NCBI RefSeq assembly: GCF_002797535.1
Contig: NZ_PGFD01000002.1
Location: 372,001-436,000, forward strand
Reading direction: 5' to 3'
DNA from: Chryseobacterium geocarposphaerae
GTDB taxonomy: Bacteria; Bacteroidota; Bacteroidia; Flavobacteriales; Weeksellaceae
Length of the DNA stretch: 64,000 nucleotides
In this document: positions 22,012 to 30,156 of the stretch, one piece after another
How the letters are laid out: each line of letters opens with the position of its first letter
How positions within the stretch are numbered: the first letter of the stretch is position 1
Notes under the pieces: model-generated
What the model saw: only the letters and a program-made list of their open reading frames with translations
Told to the model about the DNA's origin: nothing
Databases searched by the model: none
Position numbers and translations under genes: made by a program

Positions 22012-23703
22012 TTATTTTTTAGCAGAAACTTCTTTCTTTCCGCTTTGTAAGATCTTTTCTAAGATTCTTAAGGTAATCAGATAGGTTGGCTTTACTCCTG
22101 TTAATCCCAAACCACCTGAAGAAAGTGTACTTCCCGTTTCCAAAGGATTATCCGAAGCGTAATACGCGTACATCACAAATAAATCAGGTGAAATATGGTG
22201 TCTGATCTTAGATGCCACCTGAATAGCTTTTTGATAATGTGCCCCTTCCATTTCAAGTCCGATAGCTTTCCAGGAAGTATTCATAAAGTATGATAAAATA
22301 TCCCTGTTTTGAAGTGAAGTTCCTAAAACGGTAATCATCGGACCTTCAAACGCTTTCAGTTCATCATCGTGGAAATCAGCCAGCTTCAAAGTATTTTCAA
22401 AAGGATAGTTATCTGCCGTTCCTTCAAAAATATGTGAAGTAGGAATCATAATATCTCCTTTTCCACCAGCAAGAATTCCTGCTTTACCCATAATAGAAAC
22501 GGATTTTACTTTCATCATATACACTTCTCCTTTGTGCTCGTAAGGTCTCAATAATTCGTCCATTACTTCATAAGCCTGTTCACCGAAAGCATAATCAAAA
22601 ACCATAATCACATCGTCTCCGCCAAATTTAATATCGTGGAAAGGAGTGTTTTTAAGATTGGTTTTGCTTAGATCAATGATCTGAACATCAATATTACTGC
22701 CGCTCTTATCATTAATATAGATCATTCCTTCTTCCAAAGCATATTTGGAAACCTTATCACGAAGCTCTTTTTTATCGGAAATTTCTCCGTATAATTTATA
22801 GTCTACTTCCTTGTGATCTTTTTTCTTCAATGCATCATTGGCATACAGCATATTTTTCACAGAGTGCATATTGGCGGAAATAATATGTAGCGGACGCATA
22901 TGAAGATTGTTTTCAAATAAAACCTCTTTCACTTTATCTGCCCACTTCTCACCAAAATAGTGATGTCCTACTCTTTCTCTTAAAATAGCACTGAAATGAA
23001 TTTCTCTTTCTCTTGTCTGTTTTGCATCCTCTAAACTTACTTTCGCTAAATTGTAGATGATCTTAAATAACCGGTCAGGATTATGATCGTCCCCGAAAGT
23101 ATTGTAAGCCGTTAATGTTTCATCAAACGTTCTTCCGATTAAAGAAGATAAATGAATCAGGGCAACTTCTTTTTCCTTTCTACTGAATTTCTTTTCGCCT
23201 TTTACGACTTCTTCAATAATTTTAAAAGCACGCGTCGGTTTCCAGTTTTCATCCTGGATGAAAGCCAGATTTCTAACCTTATCCGCTTCTATAAATAAGA
23301 AGGTTAAGTGAGTAAGAATATCATAAATCTCGGAACGTCCCAAAAGAACTTCAATATTCATTTGGTGCTCATCAATTCTGTAACAGTTTCTTCTTCTCTT
23401 TTTAGGTACAATTGGTTCGAAACTTCCTTTATCAAAACCCTCATCTGATGTAAGATGAATAAAAGCACATTCTTCAATTCCTTCCGGAAGTCTGTCTAAA
23501 ACATACATCAAGCCATCCAGTTCCAATTTACTCGGAATATTCATACTCCCATAAATCTCCGGATTGATGGTCTTCAACAAACTTCTGATACTCTCCCCTG
23601 AAACACCGGCGGGTTTAAAAAAACCTCTGTAAAAGAGGTGTCTCATAGAAATATACAATCTTTCAATTGCTTCCGTTGTTTCTCTTGCTCTAGAATTTGT
23701 CAT
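22012..23703 (-). CDS. DUF6909-like conserved Bacteroidetes protein with phosphorylase-like C-terminus
   Basis: The 563-residue protein is soluble and has no signal peptide. The N-terminal half is helical (ETTEAIERLYISMRHLFYRG) and of unknown fold. The C-terminal half (about 330-550) carries features of nucleoside phosphorylase or AMP-nucleosidase folds: VIMVFDYAFGEQAYEVMDEL, a glycine-rich GKAGILAGGKGD, and GLEMEGAHYQKAI, which recalls the substrate-binding ME(A/G)A segment of purine nucleoside phosphorylases. The start at 23703 (MTNSRARETTEA) is fixed by the -7 box at 23719-23726, which overlaps the coding sequence of any earlier start. I recognise it as close to the family annotated DUF6909; the enzymatic role is not established. 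Confidence 0.75.
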   Translation of the reverse strand: MTNSRARETTEAIERLYISMRHLFYRGFFKPAGVSGESIRSLLKTINPEIYGSMNIPSKLELDGLMYVLDRLPEGIEECAFIHLTSDEGFDKGSFEPIVPKKRRRNCYRIDEHQMNIEVLLGRSEIYDILTHLTFLFIEADKVRNLAFIQDENWKPTRAFKIIEEVVKGEKKFSRKEKEVALIHLSSLIGRTFDETLTAYNTFGDDHNPDRLFKIIYNLAKVSLEDAKQTREREIHFSAILRERVGHHYFGEKWADKVKEVLFENNLHMRPLHIISANMHSVKNMLYANDALKKKDHKEVDYKLYGEISDKKELRDKVSKYALEEGMIYINDKSGSNIDVQIIDLSKTNLKNTPFHDIKFGGDDVIMVFDYAFGEQAYEVMDELLRPYEHKGEVYMMKVKSVSIMGKAGILAGGKGDIMIPTSHIFEGTADNYPFENTLKLADFHDDELKAFEGPMITVLGTSLQNRDILSYFMNTSWKAIGLEMEGAHYQKAIQVASKIRHHISPDLFVMYAYYASDNPLETGSTLSSGGLGLTGVKPTYLITLRILEKILQSGKKEVSAKK

Positions 23704-23718
23704 AAAATAAATTTCACA

Positions 23719-23726
23719 CAAATATA
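23719..23726 (-). promoter_or_regulatory. -7 box for the DUF6909-like gene
   Basis: Reverse-strand TATATTTG, a perfect TAnnTTTG, 15 bases upstream of the ATG at 23703. It decides the start. Confidence 0.7.
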
Positions 23727-23781
23727 CTACATTCAAAAATTATTATTTAAAAATCCTATTAATTATTATTTATTTTTTCAT

Positions 23782-23789
23782 TACATTTG
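23782..23789 (+). promoter_or_regulatory. -7 box for leader peptide 3
   Basis: TACATTTG, a perfect TAnnTTTG, 21 bases before the ATG at 23811. Confidence 0.6.
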
Positions 23790-23810
23790 GTAAACAACAA
23801 ATAATTTACT

Positions 23811-24014
23811 ATGAAAAATCTAAAAAAATTAACACGAGAGCAGTTACGCTCAGTATCAGGAAAGGGTAATTCTTGTCCTGCAGAACCAGCTTCTGTTTGT
23901 GGTCAATGGTGCAATATGTCTTTATGGCAACAACGAAATTGTCCCGTAGAATTTGATCCGTCAACCTGTGATTGCTTATGTCTTATTGGAGGAATCTGCC
24001 CAGAAAACCCCTAA
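23811..24014 (+). CDS. Small Chryseobacterium-type leader peptide 3 (bacteriocin-like)
   Basis: A 67-residue peptide with the leader MKNLKKLTREQLRSVSGKG. The usual Gly-Gly is Gly-Lys-Gly here, so cleavage at this point is uncertain. The core is Cys-rich, with cysteines at about residues 22, 28, 32, 43, 52, 54 and 61, richer than in peptides 1 and 2, and could form disulfides or bind metal. It lies alone between its own promoter and terminator, in front of glnN. The family is recognised from the leader; function unknown. Confidence 0.7.
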   Translation: MKNLKKLTREQLRSVSGKGNSCPAEPASVCGQWCNMSLWQQRNCPVEFDPSTCDCLCLIGGICPENP

Positions 24015-24040
24015 AGATTGAAAACAAAATAAAAAAAAAT

Positions 24041-24073
24041 AAAAACACCCCACATTTTTTAGGGGTGTTTTTA
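24041..24073 (+). terminator. Terminator of leader peptide 3
   Basis: Stem AAAAACACCCC/GGGGTGTTTTT with a following T-rich run, 27 bases after the stop. Confidence 0.85.
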
Positions 24074-24093
24074 TTTTATCTTATATTTTTTTG

Positions 24094-24101
24094 TAAATTT
24101 G
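24094..24101 (+). promoter_or_regulatory. -7 box for glnN
   Basis: TAAATTTG, a perfect TAnnTTTG, 20 bases before the glnN ATG at 24122. Confidence 0.65.
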
Positions 24102-24121
24102 CCCCGTAAAAATTAACCTAT

Positions 24122-26317
24122 ATGTCAACTTTAAGATTCAAAGCGTTAGAAACTTTACCATTTAAGGACTTTAGAAGAGATAACTCTGTGGAAGTTCCTG
24201 TGAAATTGTCAGAATTATTCTGTCAAAATGTTTTCTCAGAAGAAACGATGAGAGAATATTTAACAAAAGAAGCATTCCAGTCTATTATGGATGCGGTAAA
24301 AAAAGGAACTAAAATCCAGAGACACATTGCAGACCAGGTAGCAGTAGCTATGAAAGACTGGGCAATGAGCAAAGGAGTAACTCACTACACACACTGGTTT
24401 CAGCCTTTGACAGGAAGTACTGCAGAAAAGCACGATTCTTTCTTCACTCCTATCGAAGGAGGCAGAGCCATTGAAAGATTCAGCGGAAACTTATTGATCC
24501 AGCAGGAACCGGACGCGTCTTCTTTCCCGAATGGTGGTATCAGAAACACTTTCGAAGCAAGAGGTTATACCGCTTGGGATCCTACATCTCCGGCATTCAT
24601 TATGGGTACTACATTATGCATCCCTTCTATCTTCATCTCTTATACAGGAGAAACTTTAGATTATAAAGCTCCTCTTTTAAGAGCATTGAATGCAGTAGAC
24701 GAAGCTGCAACCAACGTAATGCAATATTTTGACAAAAACGTAACAAAAGTAACTCCTACTTTAGGTTGGGAGCAAGAATATTTCTTAGTTGACTCAGCAT
24801 TATACCAATCCCGTCCGGATTTAGTTTTAACAGGTAAAACTTTATTGGGACATTCTCCTGCAAAAGGACAGCAATTGGATGACCACTATTTCGGTTCTAT
24901 TCCTACAAGAGTAATGAACTTCATGAAAGAGTTGGAAATCGAATGTATGAAATTGGGTATTCCTGTAACGACTAGACACAACGAGGTAGCTCCAAACCAA
25001 TTTGAGCTGGCTCCAATGTTTGAAGAAGTAAACGTAGCCGTAGATCACAACTCTTTGTTGATGGACGTAATGGCAAGAATTGCTCACAGACACCATTTCC
25101 ACATTTTATTCCACGAAAAGCCATTCGCAGGCGTAAACGGAAGCGGAAAACACAACAATTGGTCTTTGGCAACTGATACAGGGGAAAACTTATTAAGCCC
25201 GGGAAAAAACCCTAAGAAAAACTTACAGTTCTTAACGTTCTTTGTTAACACAATCAAAGCAGTTCACGAATATGCTGATCTTTTAAGAGCAAGTATCGCT
25301 TCTGCAAGTAACGACCACAGATTAGGGGCAAACGAAGCTCCACCGGCAATTATTTCTGTATTCATCGGAAGCCAGTTGTTCAGAGTTTTGGAAGAGCTTG
25401 AAAAAGTAACGGAAGGAAAACTTTCACCGGACGAAAAAACAGATTTAAAATTAAATGTTGTTGGAAAAATTCCTGAAATCTTGTTGGATAACACTGACAG
25501 AAACAGAACTTCTCCATTTGCATTTACAGGAAATAAATTCGAGATCAGAGCGGTAGGTTCTGCGGCAAACTGTGCTGAATCTATGACCGTAATGAATACC
25601 ATCGCAGCAAAACAATTAAACGATTTCAAAAAAGAAGTTGATGCTTTAATTGAAACAGGTCTTAAAAAAGACGAAGCAATCTTCAACGTATTGAGAGAAT
25701 ACATCAAGCAGTGTAAAAACATTATGTTTGAAGGTGACGGATATTCTGATGACTGGGCAAAAGAAGCTAAAAAGAGAGGGTTGAACAACTTAAAGACTAC
25801 TCCGGAAGCTCTTAAACAGGAAATGGATAAAAAATTCTTAGCGCTTTACGAAGAAATGGGAATTTTCACGCACAGAGAAGTTGAAGCGAGAAACGAAATC
25901 AAATTAGAAAAATATTCTACAGTAATCGACATTGAAGCGAGAGTTCTAAGTGATATCGCAAGAAACCACATTATTCCTTCAGCTTTAAATTATCAGAACA
26001 GACTGATCGAGAACGTAAAAGGTCTTAAAGAAATCTTCGGAGACAAAGAGTTCAAATCGTTAGCAAAAGAACAAATGAGCTTAATTACCAGCATCTCTGA
26101 AAACGTTTCTAAAATCAAGGTTGGCGTTGAAGATCTGATCAAAGCGAGAGAAGCTGCAAAAGCGGTTTCCGACAGTCAAAAACAGGCAGAAACTTACTGC
26201 AACAAAGTAAAACCTTTATTCGACGTTATCAGAGAAGCTTCTGATGACTTAGAAATGATGGTGGATGATGAGCTTTGGCCAATGACGAAATACAGAGAAA
26301 TGTTATTTACAAAGTAA
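24122..26317 (+). CDS. glnN: Glutamine synthetase type III
   Basis: Makes glutamine from glutamate, ammonia and ATP, the main ammonia-assimilation step. The length of 731 residues and blocks such as THYTHWFQPLTGSTAEKHDS, FPNGGIRNTFEARGYTAWDP and GWEQEYFLVD are specific to GSIII (GlnN), the form common in Bacteroidetes. Shared GS catalytic features include the glutamate-bearing EQEYF block, NQFELAPMFEE, the HxN-like block around HHFHILFHEKPFAGVNGSGK and NRTSPFAFTGNKFEIRAVGS. GSIII enzymes form double-ring dodecamers. The gene is monocistronic, with its own promoter and terminator. Confidence 0.97.
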   Translation: MSTLRFKALETLPFKDFRRDNSVEVPVKLSELFCQNVFSEETMREYLTKEAFQSIMDAVKKGTKIQRHIADQVAVAMKDWAMSKGVTHYTHWFQPLTGSTAEKHDSFFTPIEGGRAIERFSGNLLIQQEPDASSFPNGGIRNTFEARGYTAWDPTSPAFIMGTTLCIPSIFISYTGETLDYKAPLLRALNAVDEAATNVMQYFDKNVTKVTPTLGWEQEYFLVDSALYQSRPDLVLTGKTLLGHSPAKGQQLDDHYFGSIPTRVMNFMKELEIECMKLGIPVTTRHNEVAPNQFELAPMFEEVNVAVDHNSLLMDVMARIAHRHHFHILFHEKPFAGVNGSGKHNNWSLATDTGENLLSPGKNPKKNLQFLTFFVNTIKAVHEYADLLRASIASASNDHRLGANEAPPAIISVFIGSQLFRVLEELEKVTEGKLSPDEKTDLKLNVVGKIPEILLDNTDRNRTSPFAFTGNKFEIRAVGSAANCAESMTVMNTIAAKQLNDFKKEVDALIETGLKKDEAIFNVLREYIKQCKNIMFEGDGYSDDWAKEAKKRGLNNLKTTPEALKQEMDKKFLALYEEMGIFTHREVEARNEIKLEKYSTVIDIEARVLSDIARNHIIPSALNYQNRLIENVKGLKEIFGDKEFKSLAKEQMSLITSISENVSKIKVGVEDLIKAREAAKAVSDSQKQAETYCNKVKPLFDVIREASDDLEMMVDDELWPMTKYREMLFTK

Positions 26318-26341
26318 CATTTGTAAAGTTCCATATTAGTG

Positions 26342-26370
26342 AAACTCCTCGATTAATCGGGGAGTTTTTG
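26342..26370 (+). terminator. Terminator of glnN
   Basis: Stem AAACTCC/GGAGTTT extended by an inner CGAT/ATCG, followed by a T run, 25 bases after the stop. Confidence 0.85.
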
Positions 26371-26441
26371 TTTTGTTTAATCTGATTTCAATATGAAATT
26401 TTCGCCAGTTCAAGTGTTTTTCATCGTGATATTAAGAAAAA

Positions 26442-26478
26442 TGTATCGAGAACTTAATTAAATGAACTTCTCGATACA
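26442..26478. repeat. Short palindromic element TGTATCGAGAA/TTCTCGATACA
   Basis: Perfect 11-bp inverted repeat with a 15-base AT-rich loop in the space between glnN and the response regulator, followed by AGTTTTTTC. It could be a second terminator or a dispersed repeat unit. Confidence 0.65.
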
Positions 26479-26596
26479 AGTTTTTTCAAAAATTTATTCG
26501 AAGTGACGACCGATCTTTTATCTAAATTAAAATTTAATTTAAAACACTAATAGACAAAGACTTCCATAACTTCAAAATTCATACAAAATTTAATTT

Positions 26597-26604
26597 TAAT
26601 TTTG
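26597..26604 (+). promoter_or_regulatory. -7 box for the two-component operon
   Basis: TAATTTTG, a perfect TAnnTTTG, ending only 8 bases before the ATG at 26613, which implies a very short or absent leader. Confidence 0.6.
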
Positions 26605-26612
26605 CTTCAATT

Positions 26613-27305
26613 ATGAAAATCCTGATCATAGAAGACAACAGAGAACTCGCCCAAAGTATGGAATTTTACCTCGAAGGTGAGAGCTATATCTGTGAATGTG
26701 CTTATAATTACAACGAGGCATTGGAACGATTAAATTTCAATTCTTACGACTGTATTTTGCTGGATATTATGTTGCCCGACGGAAACGGATTGAATATTTT
26801 AAATCATATCAAAAGTGAAAAAATCAACAGCGGAATTCTCATTATTTCTGCAAAAAACGCCTTAGACGACAAAATCAACGGATTGGAAAAAGGCGCCGAT
26901 GATTATATCACAAAACCTTTCCACTTACCGGAACTACATGCCAGATTGAGGGCCGTTTACCGAAGAAATAAAATGGATGGTTACAACGAAGTAAAGTTCA
27001 ATGAAATCATTTTAAATACTGATACTTACGAAGTTGCCATTAATGAAACAAGACTTGAAGTCACCCAGAAAGAATTTGAATTGCTTCTTTACTTTCTCGT
27101 CAACAAAAACCGGGTATTATCCAAACAGTCTATTGCCAATCATCTTTGGGGTGATTATACCGATAATTTGGCTAATTTTGATTTTGTTTATCAGCACGTT
27201 AAAAATCTCAGAAAAAAAATCGGCGCTGCAAAAGGTAACGATTATATCGAAACGATCTACGGCTTGGGGTACAAGTTTAATGCTTTAAAATATAGTGGTT
27301 CATGA
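26613..27305 (+). CDS. OmpR-family response regulator
   Basis: DNA-binding regulator of 230 residues. The receiver domain (1-120) has the acidic pair in IIEDNRE, phospho-acceptor D51 in CILLDIMLPDG, and the switch Ser and Lys in IISAKNA and DYITKPF. The C-terminal winged helix (about 135-228) has EVTQKEFELLLYFL, NHLWGDYTD and the ending YIETIYGLGYKFN typical of OmpR/PhoB. The partner kinase overlaps its end by 4 bases (ATGA). The efflux operon that follows is the expected target. Confidence 0.93.
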   Translation: MKILIIEDNRELAQSMEFYLEGESYICECAYNYNEALERLNFNSYDCILLDIMLPDGNGLNILNHIKSEKINSGILIISAKNALDDKINGLEKGADDYITKPFHLPELHARLRAVYRRNKMDGYNEVKFNEIILNTDTYEVAINETRLEVTQKEFELLLYFLVNKNRVLSKQSIANHLWGDYTDNLANFDFVYQHVKNLRKKIGAAKGNDYIETIYGLGYKFNALKYSGS

Positions 27306-28654
27306 ATTTAGTGAATAAAATATCAGTCTGGTTTATCGCCATTATTTTACTGGTCACCCCCGTGAGCATGTACATTTCGTACACAAGCATTAAAAAGCGG
27401 CTGGATAATGTTGAAATTGAAAGATTGAAAACCGTCAACAATTATGTGATCAATCAATTAAGAAATGGAGAAACTCCTGCGAATTCAACACAAGGACTTC
27501 CTATTTCCATTAATGTCTTAAACGGCAAAAACCTTCCTGCGGAACCGGAAATTCTTCACACCTGCCTTAAAGACAATGGCATTTCTAAGAATGAATGTAA
27601 AATCCAGATCAATTCTTTTGCAAATATTGATAATAGAATTTATAAAATCTCTTCCTACACCTACATTACCGCTACCAAAGAAATTATGGGCGGAATGCTG
27701 ATTGCTCTCTTCTGGAAATTATTATTAATTACAGCTATTGTTTTTATCACCGCAAGGATTTTATCTAAATTCATATTAAAACCTTTCCACCACGCGATTG
27801 ACGGAATTCAAAAATTCAGTATTCAGAAAAAAGAAAGACTTGAACTTTTACCGACAAGCACAAAAGAGTTCAAAAAATTAAATGAATTCCTAAAAACCAT
27901 GACCGACAAGGCATTGGAAGACTATGCTTCTGTGAAGGAATTCTCCGAAAACGCTTCTCATGAAGTTCAGACGCCTTTAGCCATTATTCAAAGTAAAATT
28001 GAATTGTTAGCAGAAACGGAAATCAATGAAAATCAAGCGATTTTATTGACAGATATTCAAAATTCTATTGATAAATTAAGCCGCATCAACCGCTCTTTAA
28101 TTCTTTTAACTAAATTAAATAACAATGAGTTTTTAACAAACAAAGAATTGAAATTCTGCAGGGTTGAAAAAGAAACGCTATGTATGTACGAGGATCATTT
28201 GGCGTTGAAAAACATTACGTTAAACAGAAATTGTGAAAAGAATGTTTATATTAAAATTCACCCGACCTTAGCCGAAATTCTGTTAAGCAATCTTCTTTCC
28301 AACGCAATCCGGCATAATCTGGAAGGCGGAAAAATTGAAATTAATCTTACCAAAAACTACTTCCAGATCAGCAATACCGGACTTCCGCCTGATGTTCCGC
28401 CCAATGAATTATTTAAAAGGTTTAAAAAAAGTAACCAGTCCCAGGAAAGTATCGGCCTTGGCCTTTCTATTGTGAAACAAATCTGTGAAGTCAATAAATT
28501 TGCTGTTCATTACGATTTTGCCGACGGATGGCACAACATTACAATTTATTTTGATCAAACCGCGCTTTATGAACCATCAATTTCTGACAAGATCTTAAAT
28601 GAAAACAATTTAGAATTCGAAAGTGTTGAACAAGTTGTAAACTTTGCTGAATAA
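27302..28654 (+). CDS. Sensor histidine kinase
   Basis: Membrane kinase of 450 residues paired with the upstream regulator. Transmembrane helices lie at about residues 7-27 and 135-158, with a small extracytoplasmic sensor between them that contains two cysteines. A HAMP-like linker follows, then the H box with H220 in ASHEVQTPL (a variant of SHELRTPL), the N box SNLLSNAIRHN and the G box ESIGLGLSIVKQI. The order, regulator then kinase then TolC, RND and adaptor, suggests that it senses an envelope-active compound or metal that the pump removes. The signal is unknown. Confidence 0.92.
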   Translation: MNLVNKISVWFIAIILLVTPVSMYISYTSIKKRLDNVEIERLKTVNNYVINQLRNGETPANSTQGLPISINVLNGKNLPAEPEILHTCLKDNGISKNECKIQINSFANIDNRIYKISSYTYITATKEIMGGMLIALFWKLLLITAIVFITARILSKFILKPFHHAIDGIQKFSIQKKERLELLPTSTKEFKKLNEFLKTMTDKALEDYASVKEFSENASHEVQTPLAIIQSKIELLAETEINENQAILLTDIQNSIDKLSRINRSLILLTKLNNNEFLTNKELKFCRVEKETLCMYEDHLALKNITLNRNCEKNVYIKIHPTLAEILLSNLLSNAIRHNLEGGKIEINLTKNYFQISNTGLPPDVPPNELFKRFKKSNQSQESIGLGLSIVKQICEVNKFAVHYDFADGWHNITIYFDQTALYEPSISDKILNENNLEFESVEQVVNFAE

Positions 28655-28677
28655 AGCGATTTACATTATTTTTCAAA

Positions 28678-28695
28678 CTTCAAATTTGCTTCAAA
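28678..28695 (+). promoter_or_regulatory. Tandem CTTCAAA direct repeat before the efflux operon
   Basis: CTTCAAA at 28678-28684 and again at 28689-28695, 11 bp apart (one helical turn), as expected for OmpR-family tandem sites. A related CTTCAAAA lies at 26570 upstream of the regulator itself. Regulatory role is inferred. Confidence 0.4.
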
Positions 28696-28732
28696 ATGTA
28701 TTTTTTACTTTGAAAAAAGAAAAATACGTTAG

Positions 28733-30124
28733 ATGCTTTCAAGAATTTTTATTCTCGCCTTATCATCCGTTTTTTTTGCCAACACAGCGAAAGCACAGGA
28801 AATTCTCACGCTGAAATCTGCACTGCAAACCGCTGTTCAAAATTACGGAACCATTAAAGCCAAAGAATCTTACCGATTGTCTTCACAGGAATCGATAGAA
28901 CTGGCAAAACGGCAATATCTGCCCAACCTCAACATCAGCCTGCAACAGGATTACGGGACAGTGAACGGACAAAACGGGCCATTGTACGGTTTCGGGGGCT
29001 ACGGAGTCGCTTCTTCGGGACTCCCCCTTCCCGATCAAAACTGGAATGCCTCTTTCGGAGCATTGTATTTAGCCAATATCAGCTGGGAATTCTTCTCTTT
29101 CGGGAAAGCCAAGCAAAGGGTAAAAGTTGCAGAATCTAAAAACCTCAGGGATACCAAAGACTTGTCTGATGAGATTTTCCAGCACAAAGTGAAAGTTGCT
29201 GCGGCTTATTTAAACGTTTTAGCGGCTAAAAAATTAAAACTTTCCTATGCCCGAAACCTCGGAAGAACAGATACGATCAGAAGAATTGTTGAGGTAAAAG
29301 AAAGAAACGGAATCGTTCCCGGAGTTGATTTATCCCTTGCTAAAGCCGATTACGCCAACGCGATGATTACTTACACCAAAGCAAAAGACAACGAACAGGA
29401 ACAGGAAAACAAACTGGCTCAATTGTTAGGAATTCCAGCCCAGGAATTTGTGCTGGACAGTACTTTATTAAAAAGAGTTCCGACCGATTTTCCGACCGAA
29501 GCCAATTCTTCTTTGGAAAGTCATCCTTTATTGGCTCTATTTAAAAGCAGAATCAATGTAAGCGAACAGGAAAAACAACTTCTGAAAACACAGTATTATC
29601 CGTCATTTTCGATGGTTGGAATTTTCCAGACGAGAGGTTCAGGATTTGGAAGTGGCTACGCTCAAAATCAAAATGATTATTCAACATCTTATTGGGACGG
29701 AATTCATCCAACGAGAAGCAATTATTTGGTTGGGCTTGGCGTTTCTTGGAATTTCACTCAGACCTATCGATTATCAAAAGAAATCAGCGCGCAGGATTAT
29801 GTAAGTCAAGGGTTAAAACATGAATATGACCTCGCCGAACAGCAATTAAAAGCTCAATTGGATTTATCCGAAAACAAATGGAAGAATGCCATCACAGTGT
29901 ACGACCAGGTTCCTGTTCAGTTAAAATCTGCCAATGACGCATACATCCAAAGATCGGTTTTATACAAAAACGGATTGACGGATCTGGTGGATTTATCGCA
30001 AGCCATTTATGCTTTAGTAAGAGCCGAAACCGACAGGGATATCGCCATCAGCAACGTCTGGAATGCTTTATTATTAAAAGCTGCCGCGTTGGGTGATTTC
30101 ACTGTCTTTGAAAACGAATTGTAA
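28733..30124 (+). CDS. TolC-family outer membrane efflux protein
   Basis: Outer membrane channel subunit of 463 residues. A signal peptide (ILALSSVFFANTAKAQ) is followed by two outer-membrane-factor repeats: the first helical hairpin (LKSALQTAVQNYGTIKAKES, FQHKVKVAAAYLNVLAAKKL, GVDLSLAKADYANAMITYTK) and the second with a similar arrangement (KEISAQDYVSQGLKHEYDLA, YKNGLTDLVDLSQAIYALVR). It forms a trimeric tunnel with the RND pump and adaptor encoded next. The RND gene starts 32 bases after its stop. Confidence 0.93.
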   Translation: MLSRIFILALSSVFFANTAKAQEILTLKSALQTAVQNYGTIKAKESYRLSSQESIELAKRQYLPNLNISLQQDYGTVNGQNGPLYGFGGYGVASSGLPLPDQNWNASFGALYLANISWEFFSFGKAKQRVKVAESKNLRDTKDLSDEIFQHKVKVAAAYLNVLAAKKLKLSYARNLGRTDTIRRIVEVKERNGIVPGVDLSLAKADYANAMITYTKAKDNEQEQENKLAQLLGIPAQEFVLDSTLLKRVPTDFPTEANSSLESHPLLALFKSRINVSEQEKQLLKTQYYPSFSMVGIFQTRGSGFGSGYAQNQNDYSTSYWDGIHPTRSNYLVGLGVSWNFTQTYRLSKEISAQDYVSQGLKHEYDLAEQQLKAQLDLSENKWKNAITVYDQVPVQLKSANDAYIQRSVLYKNGLTDLVDLSQAIYALVRAETDRDIAISNVWNALLLKAAALGDFTVFENEL

Positions 30125-30156
30125 GATTAATATCAACTATAATCAAGATTATCTCA

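Noticed and set aside
23704..23736. Longer N-terminus for the DUF6909-like protein
   Set aside because: The extra codons overlap the TATATTTG -7 box, so they would not be transcribed.
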